NCBI GenBank assembly: GCA_029555205.1
Contig: JAKPTB010000003.1
Span: 1-64,000 of the forward strand
Length of the DNA: 64,000 nucleotides
Direction of reading: 5' to 3'
DNA from: Bacillota bacterium
GTDB taxonomy: Bacteria > Bacillota > Desulfotomaculia > Desulfotomaculales > Pelotomaculaceae
Part shown: piece after piece, positions 27,889-38,062 of the stretch
Layout: every line of letters begins with the position of its first letter
Numbering within the stretch: the first letter of the stretch is position 1
Translations under genes and position numbers: made by a program
Notes under the pieces: generated by a model
The model's database searches: none
The model's input: only the letters and a program-made list of their open reading frames with translations
What the model was told of the DNA's origin: nothing

Positions 27889-28722
27889 ATGAAAAATCAA
27901 ACATCACAACAAATGTTTCTTGATTTTAACAGGGAGTTTGCCGCTGTTACAGTGACCGGGGATATGCTTACCGTTAATCTCCCTTCAGAAAAAAGCTTAG
28001 AATTGGCGAAAGAAAAAGAAATACCATTTATTAACCTTTGCCCCCCCCGGGTTAGACCCTCTGATTTTTTTGCAGTATTAAACAAGGTCGCCGGGATTGT
28101 TTGTAAGTACAAGCCGGAGCTTGAGGATGAAATATCCGGGTTTCTGGCCGCTTTACCCGGGGAAACTGAAGCACAGGAACTCTTTGTTTCTCAGGCCTTT
28201 ACACCCGGTGTAAATCTTGCAGAAAAGATTGAAGGGGATATAGCTCCTGAAACCTTGACTTTTTTGCTAAGCCACGCAGTTAAGCCTTTTATGAAAGAGT
28301 ACGGGAGAATAATGAGTTCTTATTACGAGCCGGAACAATGGTTAAAGGGCACTTGTCCGGTCTGCGGGGGAAAACCCACCTTTTCTTTGCTGAATAAAGA
28401 TGCCGGATCCAGATATCTATTTTGTGGCTTATGCGAAGTAAAGTGGCGCTTCCGGCGCCTGGGTTGCCCCTATTGCGGGCACAATGAATCCAAATTTTTT
28501 ACAGTTGAAGGATTGGAAAAATACCGTGTTTACTTCTGTGACAAATGTCACGGTTACATCAAAACCATAGATGAAAAAAAATTGAGCGAGAGTTATCTTG
28601 CTCATAATGCCCTGGATTTGTTCTGGGAAGATATTAACACAGTTCAGCTGGACTTTCTGGCAATGCAGGAAGGCTACTTCAACCAAAGAGTTGACGGGGC
28701 AGCAAAAGATACTGCTAAATAA
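27889..28722 (+). CDS. fdhE: Formate dehydrogenase accessory protein FdhE
   Basis: 277 residues. Rubredoxin-like zinc/iron motifs CPVCGGKP, CGLCEVKW, CPYCGHNE and CDKCHGYIK are all present. FdhE interacts with the catalytic subunit of respiratory formate dehydrogenases during maturation before Tat export. First gene of the fdhE-tatA-tatC-fdhABC cluster, in line with that role. Confidence 0.95.
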   Translation: MKNQTSQQMFLDFNREFAAVTVTGDMLTVNLPSEKSLELAKEKEIPFINLCPPRVRPSDFFAVLNKVAGIVCKYKPELEDEISGFLAALPGETEAQELFVSQAFTPGVNLAEKIEGDIAPETLTFLLSHAVKPFMKEYGRIMSSYYEPEQWLKGTCPVCGGKPTFSLLNKDAGSRYLFCGLCEVKWRFRRLGCPYCGHNESKFFTVEGLEKYRVYFCDKCHGYIKTIDEKKLSESYLAHNALDLFWEDINTVQLDFLAMQEGYFNQRVDGAAKDTAK

Positions 28723-28784
28723 TCTGCCCAGGGCAGGATTTATGTTCAGCCATGTCGTAATTATAAGCCAGAAAGGGGGTTGTC

Positions 28785-29000
28785 ATGATGCCACACATCG
28801 GTGCACCTGAGTTAATACTGGTATTGCTCCTTGCTCTAATAATTTTTGGACCGGGTAAATTACCGGATCTGGGGAAGGCCGTGGGTAAAACCATCAGTGA
28901 ATTCCGCCGCTCTTCTCGTGAAATCATGGAAGATGCATCAACAGAAGCAAATGAAGCGAAAAATGAAGGGTCGCAAGTAGCAAAAGCAGTAAAAAGCTAA
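28785..29000 (+). CDS. tatA: Twin-arginine translocase subunit TatA
   Basis: 71 residues: one N-terminal membrane helix (ELILVLLLALIIFGPGKLPDLG), the FGPGKLP hinge, an amphipathic helix and a charged tail. Forms the Tat pore. AAAGGGGG ribosome site. Lies between fdhE and tatC. Confidence 0.93.
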   Translation: MMPHIGAPELILVLLLALIIFGPGKLPDLGKAVGKTISEFRRSSREIMEDASTEANEAKNEGSQVAKAVKS

Positions 29001-29168
29001 TACAGTAAAGGCTTGGACAGATAATACCATAAAACCTGTTTAAGAAAATAAGGCAAAGTATTATAACTTTGCCTTCTAGGGTTTCATGTAAATAACAGGT
29101 TTCATGTAAATTGTTACTTGGGTTTTTCCGGGAAAAGCAGCAGTACATCATCATGCGGGGGAAAAACA

Positions 29169-29936
29169 GTGAGTAAAAAAACCGAGGAAATGTCTATATT
29201 AGAACACCTGGAAGAACTGCGTAAGGTTTTAATTGTATCTGTTATCGGTACTATTGTATTTGCCATAGCTGCTTATTTTTTTTGCGATCAGATTCTGGCT
29301 GTCCTATTGGAACCAATTACCAAGCTGGGCCAGAAAGTCTTCTTTACAGGCGTTACAGAAGCTATTTGGGTAAAGATTAAACTGTCAATTTTTATGGGGT
29401 TTCTTGCTGCCATGCCGATAATCCTGTGGCAGATCTGGAGCTTTATCATCCCCGCCCTGAAAAAGAATGAAAGATTCTACTTTACGCTTTTTGTTCTGGT
29501 CTCTTTTCTCTGTTTCGTGGGGGGAGTTGCTTTTGGCTTTTTGGGGGTCTACCGGCTTGGTATTACCTTCCTGCTCCAGTTTGCCGGACCCCAACTTTTT
29601 CCCATGCTAACCATTGATAAGTACATTTCTTTTACAATTGGCTTTTTACTGCCATTCGGTGTTGTTTTTGAGTTCCCTTTAATATGCTATTTCCTTGCCA
29701 AGCTTGAACTTGTTTCATATTCTTTCTTTGCCAGAAACCGGCGTTTCGCAATCCTGATCATTGTTGTGCTGGCGGCAGTCATTACACCCACAGCAGATAT
29801 TATTACATGTGTGATTGTCAGCGGACCTCTCTACTTGCTGTACGAACTGAGCATGCTGATCGTCCGGATTGTTGAGCGAAGGATTCAGCGCAAAAAAAAA
29901 TGTGAGGAAATGTCTGCGGTGTCAATGAATACTTGA
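29169..29936 (+). CDS. tatC: Twin-arginine translocase subunit TatC
   Basis: 255 residues, six membrane helices. Conserved N-terminus MSILEHLEELRK, then FRLKLSLF-like KIKLSIFMGFLAAMP and the FGxxFExP-type FGVVFEFPL. Recognises the RR signal. Start at GTG 29169 behind GCGGGGG; upstream codons in frame look non-coding. Its likely cargo is the FdhA just downstream. Confidence 0.94.
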   Translation: MSKKTEEMSILEHLEELRKVLIVSVIGTIVFAIAAYFFCDQILAVLLEPITKLGQKVFFTGVTEAIWVKIKLSIFMGFLAAMPIILWQIWSFIIPALKKNERFYFTLFVLVSFLCFVGGVAFGFLGVYRLGITFLLQFAGPQLFPMLTIDKYISFTIGFLLPFGVVFEFPLICYFLAKLELVSYSFFARNRRFAILIIVVLAAVITPTADIITCVIVSGPLYLLYELSMLIVRIVERRIQRKKKCEEMSAVSMNT

Positions 29937-30367
29937 AAAGGAATAGTTTTTGCATGCTTTATGTCATAGTCTTTATTTATTCTGAAGAATAAGTTTTTGT
30001 TACCGATTACCACCAAAAAACATCTGAAAGGAGCTGATATATCCCAGTTGCCGCCATTATCTTAACATGATCAAGCGGAGAAGACAGAATCATGAGAAAC
30101 AGATTTCAAACACGTTTCCCGCAAACATGGCTGGTGCAACCGGGGAAACGGTAATAATTTTGTTCTATGAATTGTTTTTGTTAGTATGTCTGGGGAAGTA
30201 AGGAAAAGGATATCCCGTACTGTTCTGCAGATAAGGATATTCCAAGGGGAGATTAAAAGTTATTGTTACTCTCCGTCTGGAGAGTACAGGTATTTGCTTA
30301 AATGCCCTTATAATTATTTAGGAGAGGTTAGCTCCAGAGTTAAAGTAAAGGGGGGTTAAGTGTCTTC
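29937..30367. other. Leader region between tatC and fdhA
   Basis: 430 bp without a supported gene. One hairpin ACTCTCC-gtct-GGAGAGT (30271-30288) is clear. A cis-regulatory RNA such as a molybdenum cofactor element would be plausible here but I could not recognise one. Confidence 0.45.
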
Positions 30368-33300
30368 ATGCGAAAACTTAGTCGCCGTGATTTCTTAAAA
30401 TCCTTAGGCATTGGAGCAGCAGGATTGGCCTTGTTTGAAGGAGCCGGCAAGGCTCCGGCCCTGGCCAGCACGGCAGTAGAGAATTTGCCTACTTTTGACC
30501 TGGGTGAATTCAAGCTGAAGAAGACTAAAGAAACAGCTTCGGTCTGTGCTTTTTGCGGCTGTGGCTGCGGCCTTATTGTTTATTCCGATGGTCAAAAGGT
30601 TATTCATATTGAGGGGGACCCCGATAACCCCAACAATGAAGGTTCTATGTGCTGCAAGGGCATTGCCCTTGGCGAAGCCAATACTATTGTTGATGCAAAA
30701 CGCAGCCGCATTACCAATACCCGCCGGCTGACAGAAGTCCTTTACCGTGCCCCGGGCAGCAGCTCCTGGGAGAAAAAGGATTGGGACTGGGCCCTGTCTG
30801 AAATCGCCAAGAGAATTAAAAAGACACGTGATGAAACCTTTGAAGAAACAGATGAAAACGGTGTACGGGTGAACCGTACCCAGGCTATTGCTCATCTGGG
30901 CAGCGCGTCTGTTGACAACGAAGAAAACTACATCATGCATAAGATGCTGCGCTCAATTGGTGTCATCAATATGGACCACCACGCCCGTCTCTGACACTCC
31001 TCCACTGTGGCCGGTCTTGGCCAAACATTTGGTAGGGGTGTTATGACTAATCTATTCCCCGACTACAAAAATACCGATGTGTTTTTGATGATCGGGGCTA
31101 ACCCCGCTGAGAACCATCCCCAGGTGATGCGTTTTGCGGGTATTGCCGTGGCTACAAGGGGCGCCAAAATAATCGTGGTAGACCCGCGGTACACTAAAAC
31201 AGCCTCAAAGGCACATATTTATGCGCCTATCCGGCCCGGTACCGACATAGCCTTTCTTTACGGCCTGATGAATTATGCCATCGAGAACAATCTCTATTTC
31301 CACGAATACGTTCTTAATTACACCAACGCGTCCTACCTGATCAACCCGGATTACAGCTTCAACGATGGCGTTTTTTCCGGATTGACCGAAAAAGACGGTA
31401 AGTTCAGCTACGACACTTCCAGCTGGGCTTATCAGAAAGACGGGGACACTATTAGAAAGGACCCGACCCTGCAGGATCCCCTGTGTGTATTTCAAATTCT
31501 GAAAAAACATGTTTCCCGTTACGACATTAAAACTGTTTGCAACATCACCGGCACGCCGGAAGATATTTACAGGCAGATCTGTGAACTTTATTGTTCCACC
31601 GGCAGGCCGGACAAAGCCGGAAACTTGCTTTACGCCATGGGCATTACCCAGCACACCTACGGCTCCCAGAACGTGCGGGCAACGGCCATGCTCCAGCTGC
31701 TTCTGGGCAACATCGGCATTCCCGGCGGAGGCGTCAACGCCCAGCGGGGTGAATCAAACGTGCAGGGTTCAACCGACCAGGCTATGTTGTACCATCTCTT
31801 TCCCGGCTACAACCCGTCCTTCAGTGCGGCGGCACATCCGACCCTTAAAGATTATCTTGAAAAAGAAACACCCAAGAGCGGTTACTGGTCCAACAGGCCC
31901 AAGTTTATCATCAGCATGTTGAAAGCCTGGTTTGGTGATAAAGCAACAGCAGAAAACGATTATTGTTTTGATTGGGTACCCAAGCATACCGGCAAGGATC
32001 ATTCCCATCTGGCCATCTTTGAAAGGATGGCGGAAGGAAAGATTAAGGGCTTTTTTGCCTGGGGACAAAACCCGGCTGTGGGCGGCCCCGCAGCTATTAC
32101 GGCCAAAAAGGCTCTGGAAAACCTGGACTGGATGGTCGGCGTCGACTTATTTGAAACGGAAACGGTTTCCTTCTGGAAACGTCCCGGTGTCAACCCAGCC
32201 GATATTAAGACAGAGGTTTTCCTGCTGCCCACTGCTTTTTCCTACGAAAAGGAGGGTACCGTAGCCAACAGCTCACGCTGGATTCAGTGGCGCTGGAAAG
32301 CGGTTGACCCCCCCGGGGAGGCAAAGAGCGACCTCTGGATTGCCGACCGGATTATGAAAGCCATTAAAAAAGAATACCAGTCCGGCGGCAAGTTCCCCGA
32401 TCCCATTCTAAATATGACCTGGAACTATCCCGAGCTTCCGGAGCACCACGGCGAACCTGACATCATGGCCGTTGCAAAAGAAATGAACGGTTATAATGTT
32501 GCGGACGGTTCTATGCTGGACTCCTTTGCAAAGCTCAAGGACGACGGCTCCACAGCCTGCGGGATCTGGATCTACACCGGCTATATGTTTGAAGATCCGG
32601 TACTGAAAGTACCGGCCAGCCAGAGGAGAAGCCGGGAAGACAAGAGCGGCCTCGGTCTATTCCCCCAATGGTCCTTCGCCTGGCCTGCAAACCGCCGGAT
32701 CGTCTACAACCGCTGCTCGGCCGATCCCAACGGCAAGCCCTGGGATCCCTCCAGAGCGCTGGTTGCCTGGGATGGTTCCCAGTGGATAACCAACGATGTG
32801 CCCGACTTCGGTTTCAAGGATGCTGCCACAGGCGCATTTATACCACCCAATGTATCAGCCGCCAGTCCGTTCATCATGAATGCTGAGGGGCAGGCTCGCC
32901 TCTTTGCTCCCACAGGCATGAAGGACGGTCCTTTGCCGGAACATTACGAACCCATTGAAAGTCCAGTAGAAAACATTATGAGTAAACAACAGTGCAATCC
33001 CATTGCCGCCCTCTACAAAGGCGAATTCGCAAAAATTGCCCAAATGGCCAGTCCGGATTATCCTTATATCGGAACGACCCACCGCCTTGTTGAGCATTAC
33101 CAGAGCGGCGCTGTGACCAGAAGCTGCCCGACTCTGGCCATGTTGATGCCGGAGATGTTTGTCACAATCTCTCCGAGCCTGGCTGCCAAACTGGGAATTA
33201 AGCCCGGGGACATGGTCAAAGTCAGTTCAATTAGAGGCGAGATTAAATGCAAAGCCAATGTTTTGCCCATCATCAAGCCGCTGAAGGTCAACGGAAAAGA

Positions 33301-33448
33301 AATTGAAATCATCGGCATCCCCTGGCACTGGGGTTACCAGGGCATTGCTACAGGCGAAACGGCAAATGATCTCACTCCTTGCGTGGGGGACGCCAACACA
33401 ATGATTCCGGAATCGAAAGCGTTTCTATGCAATGTTCAAATAGCTTAG
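30368..33448 (+). CDS. fdhA: Formate dehydrogenase catalytic subunit, selenocysteine-containing
   Basis: One gene of 1026 residues read through an in-frame TGA (30992-30994) as selenocysteine: ARL-Sec-HSSTVAGLG, equal to the ARVCHS/ARVUHS site of FDH-N/O. N-terminal Tat signal SRRDFLKSLGIGAAG, a 4Fe-4S site (CAFCGCGCG ... GSMCCKG) and the molybdopterin oxidoreductase domains through the dinucleotide-binding C-terminus. Oxidises formate outside the membrane; Mo or W is bound. Start ATG 30368 behind AAAGGGGGG. A SECIS hairpin follows the TGA. Cofactor metal cannot be told. Confidence 0.96.
30992..31048 (+). promoter_or_regulatory. Bacterial SECIS element for selenocysteine insertion
   Basis: Immediately after the TGA, TGGCC-ggtctt-GGCCA (31008-31023) forms a hairpin whose loop is GGUCUU, the GGUCU type bound by SelB in E. 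coli fdhF; the loop begins 18 nt after the TGA. An outer stem ACACTCC/GGGGTGT (30994-31000, 31036-31042) extends it. Confidence 0.85.
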
Positions 33449-33498
33449 GATTAAGTCAACTCGTTAAAAAGTTTTACCTGTGCAGGGAGGTGTAATCT

Positions 33499-34314
33499 TT
33501 GTCTAAAGGTGTATTGGTAGACATTACCAGATGTATTGCCTGCCGCAGCTGCATGGTTTCATGCAAGTCGTGGAACGACTTACCATCCAATCCCAGTACC
33601 TTCAGCAATAACTGGGACAGCCCCGGTAAGATGGATTCTAACAACTGGACTGTTGTGACTAATCACATCATTGAAGAGGGCGATCAGCTCAAGTGGCGCT
33701 TTGTTAAAAGACAGTGCATGCACTGCCTTGAACCCGCCTGTGAATCGGCCTGCTTTACCCACGCCTTCGTCAAGACCAAAGAAGGCGCCGTGATTTACAA
33801 GCCAACGGAAGTGGACCAGGATTACTGTGTGGGCTGCCGTTACTGCATGATTGCCTGTCCCTTTGGTGTGCCGTCTTTTCAGTGGGAGAAAACATTCCCC
33901 TTCGTGCAAAAGTGCCGCTTTTGTTATGACCGTATGAAAGAAGAAGGTAAGGAGCCCGCCTGTGTGACATCCTGCCCCACACAAGCACTTAAATATGGCG
34001 ATAGGGAGGAACTGCTGGCCGAAGCCAGAGCAAGAATCGACCAGAATCCAAGTTACGTAAAACATATCTATGGTGAAAAAGAATACGGGGGAACTTCCTG
34101 GATGTATATCTCCGACGTTCCCTTCGATAAGCTGGGCTTCAGAACAAATGTATCGGAAAAATCTATTCCTTCATACACCTGGGACGTCCTCAAGTGGACC
34201 CCTTATATCTTCTTTGGCTGGGGCGCCATCCTGACGGCCATGCGTGCTTATACCAAAAGGCGCGCTGAAGTCCACCACGAAGAAGATATGTATGCACCCG
34301 TCGACGACGAATAA
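33499..34314 (+). CDS. fdhB: Formate dehydrogenase iron-sulfur subunit
   Basis: 271 residues. Four ferredoxin-type sites: CIACRSCMVSCK, CMHCLEPACESAC, CVGCRYCMIACP and CRFCYDR ... CVTSCP, then one C-terminal membrane anchor (PYIFFGWGAILTAMRAY) as in FdnH/FdoH. Carries electrons from FdhA to the membrane subunit. TTG start behind GGGAGGTG. Exported with FdhA as a hitch-hiker since it has no signal of its own. Confidence 0.94.
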   Translation: MSKGVLVDITRCIACRSCMVSCKSWNDLPSNPSTFSNNWDSPGKMDSNNWTVVTNHIIEEGDQLKWRFVKRQCMHCLEPACESACFTHAFVKTKEGAVIYKPTEVDQDYCVGCRYCMIACPFGVPSFQWEKTFPFVQKCRFCYDRMKEEGKEPACVTSCPTQALKYGDREELLAEARARIDQNPSYVKHIYGEKEYGGTSWMYISDVPFDKLGFRTNVSEKSIPSYTWDVLKWTPYIFFGWGAILTAMRAYTKRRAEVHHEEDMYAPVDDE

Positions 34315-34338
34315 TTCAGTATTGGAGGTGAATAAAAC

Positions 34339-35508
34339 GTGAGGTTTGGTAAGAACTGGAAGTTTAAAATAACACCCTTCAGGATTCTCCTGATCATCTT
34401 CGTACTTATTGCTGCTGCAGCCGGCCTCTACCGGTTTGTATACGGCCTGGGCGCAGTTACCAACTTGAGTGACGAGTGGCCCTGGGGATTGTGGATCGGC
34501 TTTGACCTGCTTTGCGGTATCGCCCTGGCGGGCGGCGGCTTCAGCACTGCTTTAATTGTTCACGTCCTGCACAGGGACAAATACCTCCCCATTGCCCGGG
34601 CAGCGCTTTTAACTTCGTTAATTGGTTACCTCATTGCCATGGTCAGCCTTTTCCTGGATATCGGCCGGTGGTTTAACTTCTGGCGGCCCTTCTTCTACTG
34701 GGGCTACCACTCCGTGTTATTTGAGGTATTCTGGTGTATCTCCCTCTATACCACAGTTCAGGTCCTGGAGTTCGGAGATATCTTCTTTGAAAAGGTTAAG
34801 TGCGCTCCCCTGAAAAAGATCCTGGGCGCCCTCATGACACCATTGCTGATTCTGGGTATTGTTTTACCATCTTTGCACCAGTCATCCCTGGGCTCGCTCT
34901 ATATCGTTGCGGTGGACCGGCTTTATCCCCTGTGGTGGTCCATGCTGATTCCGTTCTTCTTTGTCTGGTCCGCCTTCTTCCTTGGGCCGGCCATGGTCAC
35001 CGTGGAAGGTACGCTGGCGGCAAGGGCTTATAAAAGAGAGCCTGAATTGCATGTCTTTGAGAGCCTGACCAAGGTTACCCTGGTTATGATGATTATTTAC
35101 CTCATCGTAAAAATTGTTGATCTGGTCTACCGGGGTGTCTTCTCCATGGCTTTCAACGGCTCCTTTGAAAGCAACATGTTCTTAATTGAAATGATTGTGT
35201 TCGTGATTGTTCCAATCATTATGTATTCAATTAATTCCATCCGGACCAAACTCTGGGGCGTTTTAACAGCATCAATCCTGGTTGTTGCCGGTGTTATCTT
35301 CAACCGCATGAACGTGGTCTTTACCGGTATGGCCGATGCCATGGGAGGGCACTACTTCCCCAGCATCTGGGAATGGCTGATTACCATCGGTATGTGGAGC
35401 GCTCTCGTTCTGCTCTACTGCTTTGTGGTGGAGAACTTCCCGATTCTACCAAAGGAAGAACATGCCCATGGCAGCGGCGTATCTTACGGGACGGGCTTTC
35501 ATGCTTAG
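34339..35508 (+). CDS. HybB/NrfD-type membrane subunit of the formate dehydrogenase
   Basis: 389 residues, about nine to ten membrane helices, with the family start SDEWPWGLWIGFDLLCGIALAGGG and SLHQSSLGSLY. These haem-free quinone-interacting subunits link periplasmic oxidoreductases to menaquinone. It takes the place of the usual cytochrome b (FdnI). GTG start with GGAGGTG; 24 nt after fdhB. Last gene of the operon. Confidence 0.92.
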   Translation: MRFGKNWKFKITPFRILLIIFVLIAAAAGLYRFVYGLGAVTNLSDEWPWGLWIGFDLLCGIALAGGGFSTALIVHVLHRDKYLPIARAALLTSLIGYLIAMVSLFLDIGRWFNFWRPFFYWGYHSVLFEVFWCISLYTTVQVLEFGDIFFEKVKCAPLKKILGALMTPLLILGIVLPSLHQSSLGSLYIVAVDRLYPLWWSMLIPFFFVWSAFFLGPAMVTVEGTLAARAYKREPELHVFESLTKVTLVMMIIYLIVKIVDLVYRGVFSMAFNGSFESNMFLIEMIVFVIVPIIMYSINSIRTKLWGVLTASILVVAGVIFNRMNVVFTGMADAMGGHYFPSIWEWLITIGMWSALVLLYCFVVENFPILPKEEHAHGSGVSYGTGFHA

Positions 35509-35538
35509 GTTATAGTTGAGTTAAGATAAATACAAACA

Positions 35539-35584
35539 ATAAACCCTCAGGGGAATTAATTCTCCTGAGGGTTTATTACTTTTA
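35539..35584 (+). terminator. Terminator of the formate dehydrogenase operon
   Basis: 14-bp stem AATAAACCCTCAGG / CCTGAGGGTTTATT, then TACTTTTAT. Confidence 0.88.
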
Positions 35585-35666
35585 TGAATGCTGTAAGAAA
35601 ATCTATAAATTATTAATTATTTATTTGTCTATTTTGAATTACGTTTTTATCGAATTTGTTTCTGAT

Positions 35667-35903
35667 CTATTTAACAGGCTTGTCCACAGCGATTTTGGCG
35701 GCCTGCTGAACATCTTCCTTGATGTCTTTAATATCCTTTACTGCTTCCTCCACTTCACCAAAGCTGGCAGCCGAAGCCCTGCGAAATTCGTTGATTGTTT
35801 TTCCCAGGGATTTTCCCACTTCCGGCAATTTGCGCGGCCCGAAAACGACCAGGGCTATAACCAGGATTAAGATCAGCTCTGACATACCCAGGTTCGGAAA
35901 CAT
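35667..35903 (-). CDS. tatA: Twin-arginine translocase subunit TatA (second copy)
   Basis: 78 residues: membrane helix SELILILVIALVVFGPRKLPEVG, amphipathic helix with FRRAS, then a charged tail (VKDIKDIKEDVQQAAK). GGGGGTAT before ATG. Faces the fdh operon from the other strand. It is distinct in sequence from the copy at 28785. Confidence 0.92.
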   Translation of the reverse strand: MFPNLGMSELILILVIALVVFGPRKLPEVGKSLGKTINEFRRASAASFGEVEEAVKDIKDIKEDVQQAAKIAVDKPVK

Positions 35904-36043
35904 AATCTACAATACCCCCTCTCTGCCACAGTTCATTAGCCTTTCCCCTTCTTCATGCTAAATTAACAAATGGCTTTTAAATCAAAGTTATAATATCTCT
36001 CTATCTGTACTTCTTGCAAAAAACGAAACTTCCTGCTCCTCAC

Positions 36044-36388
36044 TTACAATTCCCTGCTGGAAATACTGTTTAATAGCCAGCCGGCCAGACTGGTAATAAT
36101 GGCACCCCAGAAAGCGCCCCAGAAACTGTAAACGTTAAACCCGGGAACAATCCATGATGCAATAATAAAGACAAAAGCGTTAATAATTATTATAAAGAAA
36201 CCTAGGGTTAAGATTGTTATGGGAAGAGTTAAAAGAATCAGAACAGGCCTGATAAAGGTATTGACCAACCCTAAAACAAGGGCTGCCAGCAGTGCCGAAA
36301 AAACTCCCTCAATCCGGAACCCCGGGATCAGGGCGTCCGCAATCAACAGGGCCAGGCTGTTCAATAACAGTGTAAGGAACCAGCTCAT
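36044..36388 (-). CDS. Four-helix membrane protein (DUF360/phage holin family 4)
   Basis: 114 residues, four membrane segments: WFLTLLLNSLALLIADALIPGF, LLAALVLGLVNTFIRPVLILLTLP, TLGFFIIIINAFVFIIASWIVPGF and FWGAFWGAIITSLAGWLL. Matches PF04020. Function unknown. Start at ATG 36388 with AGAGGT upstream; 14 codons of earlier frame rejected. Confidence 0.88.
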   Translation of the reverse strand: MSWFLTLLLNSLALLIADALIPGFRIEGVFSALLAALVLGLVNTFIRPVLILLTLPITILTLGFFIIIINAFVFIIASWIVPGFNVYSFWGAFWGAIITSLAGWLLNSISSREL

Positions 36389-36589
36389 AAATTCTTTACC
36401 TCTGACGTGGTTTACCGGGTCATTCACCATCGGGTTTTAAGTGTTCCAGGCCTGCCAGGCTAAAATACAATAACCTCTGAAAAACATCTTACCATTCTTC
36501 TGCTCTTTCCACCAGACATATTTTAATTAAACAGCATTCCAATAAGTTGCTCCAACACATGATTTGTCCTTTTTTATACCTGGAGGAAA

Positions 36590-37660
36590 TTATATTTTCA
36601 TTATTTTTTGCTCATCCAGATCTGAAACACCCGCATCCTGGAAGGACGCCATTTCGTGCATAATTTTTAGCGACGCTTCAATCAGGTGCATGGCCAGGGC
36701 GGCCCCGGTACCTTCGCCCAACCTCATTTTTAGATGAATAACAGGAGTCAGGCCCAAAAGCTCCAGCATCAACTGGTGCCCCTGCTCCTGGGACAGGTGG
36801 GATGCAATCATGAACTGGCGGGCGCCCGGATGTAACTTGCTGGCAATCAGAGCTGATGCGGTGGTAATAAACCCGTCTATTAAAACAGGAACCCGTCTTG
36901 CCGCGGCAGCCAGGATAACCCCTGCAAGTCCCGCTATTTCAAGCCCCCCCACCCTGGCTAAAACATCCAGTCCGTCATCCGGGTCGGGCTGGTTGACTGC
37001 CAGCGCCCGCTCAATAATTCTGACCTTTCTTTCCATAATCTCATTGTTGATCAGAGTCCCCCTTCCAGCTACTTCTATAGCCTTATAACCACCCAGAACT
37101 GCCAGAATGGCGCTACTGGGCGTGGTGTTGCCAATTCCCATATCACCGATAGCAAGCAGGCCGGCTCCCCTGTCAATTTCCTGATTGGCTACATCGATGC
37201 CAACTTCCAGGGCCTTTACCGCTTCTTCCCTGCTCATTGCCGGCCCGGCGGCAATATTGCCTGTTCCTGACCTGATCTTACGGTTTTGCACCCCCGGATC
37301 GTCAACGGGCCCGGCGACGCCCACGTCAACCACGATCAGCCGCGCCCCCGCGTGTTTGGCCAGAACGCCTATCCCGGCGACCCCTCTTAACATAGCCTGC
37401 ATCATCTGGGCAGTAACTTCCCGGGGAGCAATACTCACCCCTTCCTCTACTACACCATGATCGCCTCCCATAACTATGATCACCTTGTCCCCGATCGCAG
37501 GTCTGGGAACACCGGTGATGCCGGCCAGGCGAACTGCTATTTCCTCCAGGATGCCAAGGCTCCCGGGAGGTTTAATCAAACTGTCCAGGTGTTTCTGAGC
37601 CTCTTCCATTGCTCCCCTGTCCAACGCGCCGATCTTTCCTATTGTTTCTTGCAGCAGCAT
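36590..37660 (-). CDS. cobT: Nicotinate-nucleotide-dimethylbenzimidazole phosphoribosyltransferase
   Basis: 356 residues, typical length. LDSLIKPPGSLG at the N-terminus, GDHGVVEEGVS, GDMGIGNTTPSSA and the catalytic glutamate in RLGEGTGAA. Makes alpha-ribazole phosphate for the lower ligand of cobalamin. AAGGAGTG before ATG. The leader carries a terminator and a cobalamin riboswitch, so it should be shut off by coenzyme B12. No other cob genes are adjacent. Confidence 0.97.
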   Translation of the reverse strand: MLLQETIGKIGALDRGAMEEAQKHLDSLIKPPGSLGILEEIAVRLAGITGVPRPAIGDKVIIVMGGDHGVVEEGVSIAPREVTAQMMQAMLRGVAGIGVLAKHAGARLIVVDVGVAGPVDDPGVQNRKIRSGTGNIAAGPAMSREEAVKALEVGIDVANQEIDRGAGLLAIGDMGIGNTTPSSAILAVLGGYKAIEVAGRGTLINNEIMERKVRIIERALAVNQPDPDDGLDVLARVGGLEIAGLAGVILAAAARRVPVLIDGFITTASALIASKLHPGARQFMIASHLSQEQGHQLMLELLGLTPVIHLKMRLGEGTGAALAMHLIEASLKIMHEMASFQDAGVSDLDEQKIMKI

Positions 37661-37692
37661 TAATACCCACTCCTTTTTTATATTTACTGGTT

Positions 37693-37727
37693 AAAAAAAA
37701 TCCACAGCCTTAAAAGGCCATGGATTT
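37693..37727 (-). terminator. Riboswitch-controlled terminator in the cobT leader
   Basis: On the minus strand AATCCATGGCCTT-tt-AAGGCTGTGGATT followed by eight T, between the riboswitch and cobT. This is the expression platform. Confidence 0.85.
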
Positions 37728-37740
37728 TTCCATCATCCAC

Positions 37741-37930
37741 GGTTACCCCCGCACACCGAGGGGTCTCTTTAACAACAGGCAGGTCTCCTGGCTTCCGTTC
37801 ATCGCCTGCCGCAGCCTTCCCGGCAATCACCAGTGGCGCAAATGCGGCTGCTCCCGGTAACAGTGGCGGGACCGCTCAGGCCTTGCACCTGATTCCCTAT
37901 TCTCCCTTCACGGGCACCTGTTGACCGATT
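37741..37930 (-). promoter_or_regulatory. Cobalamin riboswitch
   Basis: Read on the minus strand it has the conserved ACAGGTGCC, GGGAA...GGTG, CCCGCCACTGT and the B12 box GGAAGCCAGGAGACCTGCC (complement 37779-37797), then the hairpin with the kissing loop and the terminator. Controls cobT. Confidence 0.93.
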
Positions 37931-38062
37931 TCATAATTTTATATTTTTATCGTTAGATATTCTGTAATAGAAAGCAAATTTCCTGCAGTTTAAGAAAACT
38001 TATACCATTTTAAACCCAGGGTTGTAACCTTGCTTAACCTGTTCTTGGGCATCAAGATTAAG

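Noticed and set aside
30050-30152. Very short frame starting ATGAGAAACAG near 30092
   Set aside because: Only 18 codons with poor support; no promoter or terminator pairing like the 52324 gene.
29937-30367. Possible molybdenum-cofactor riboswitch before fdhA
   Set aside because: The position is plausible but I could not find the conserved sequence of that RNA class.
30368-30994. fdhA as a truncated pseudogene ending at TGA
   Set aside because: The TGA is at the catalytic position and is followed by a SECIS, so read-through as selenocysteine is the better reading.
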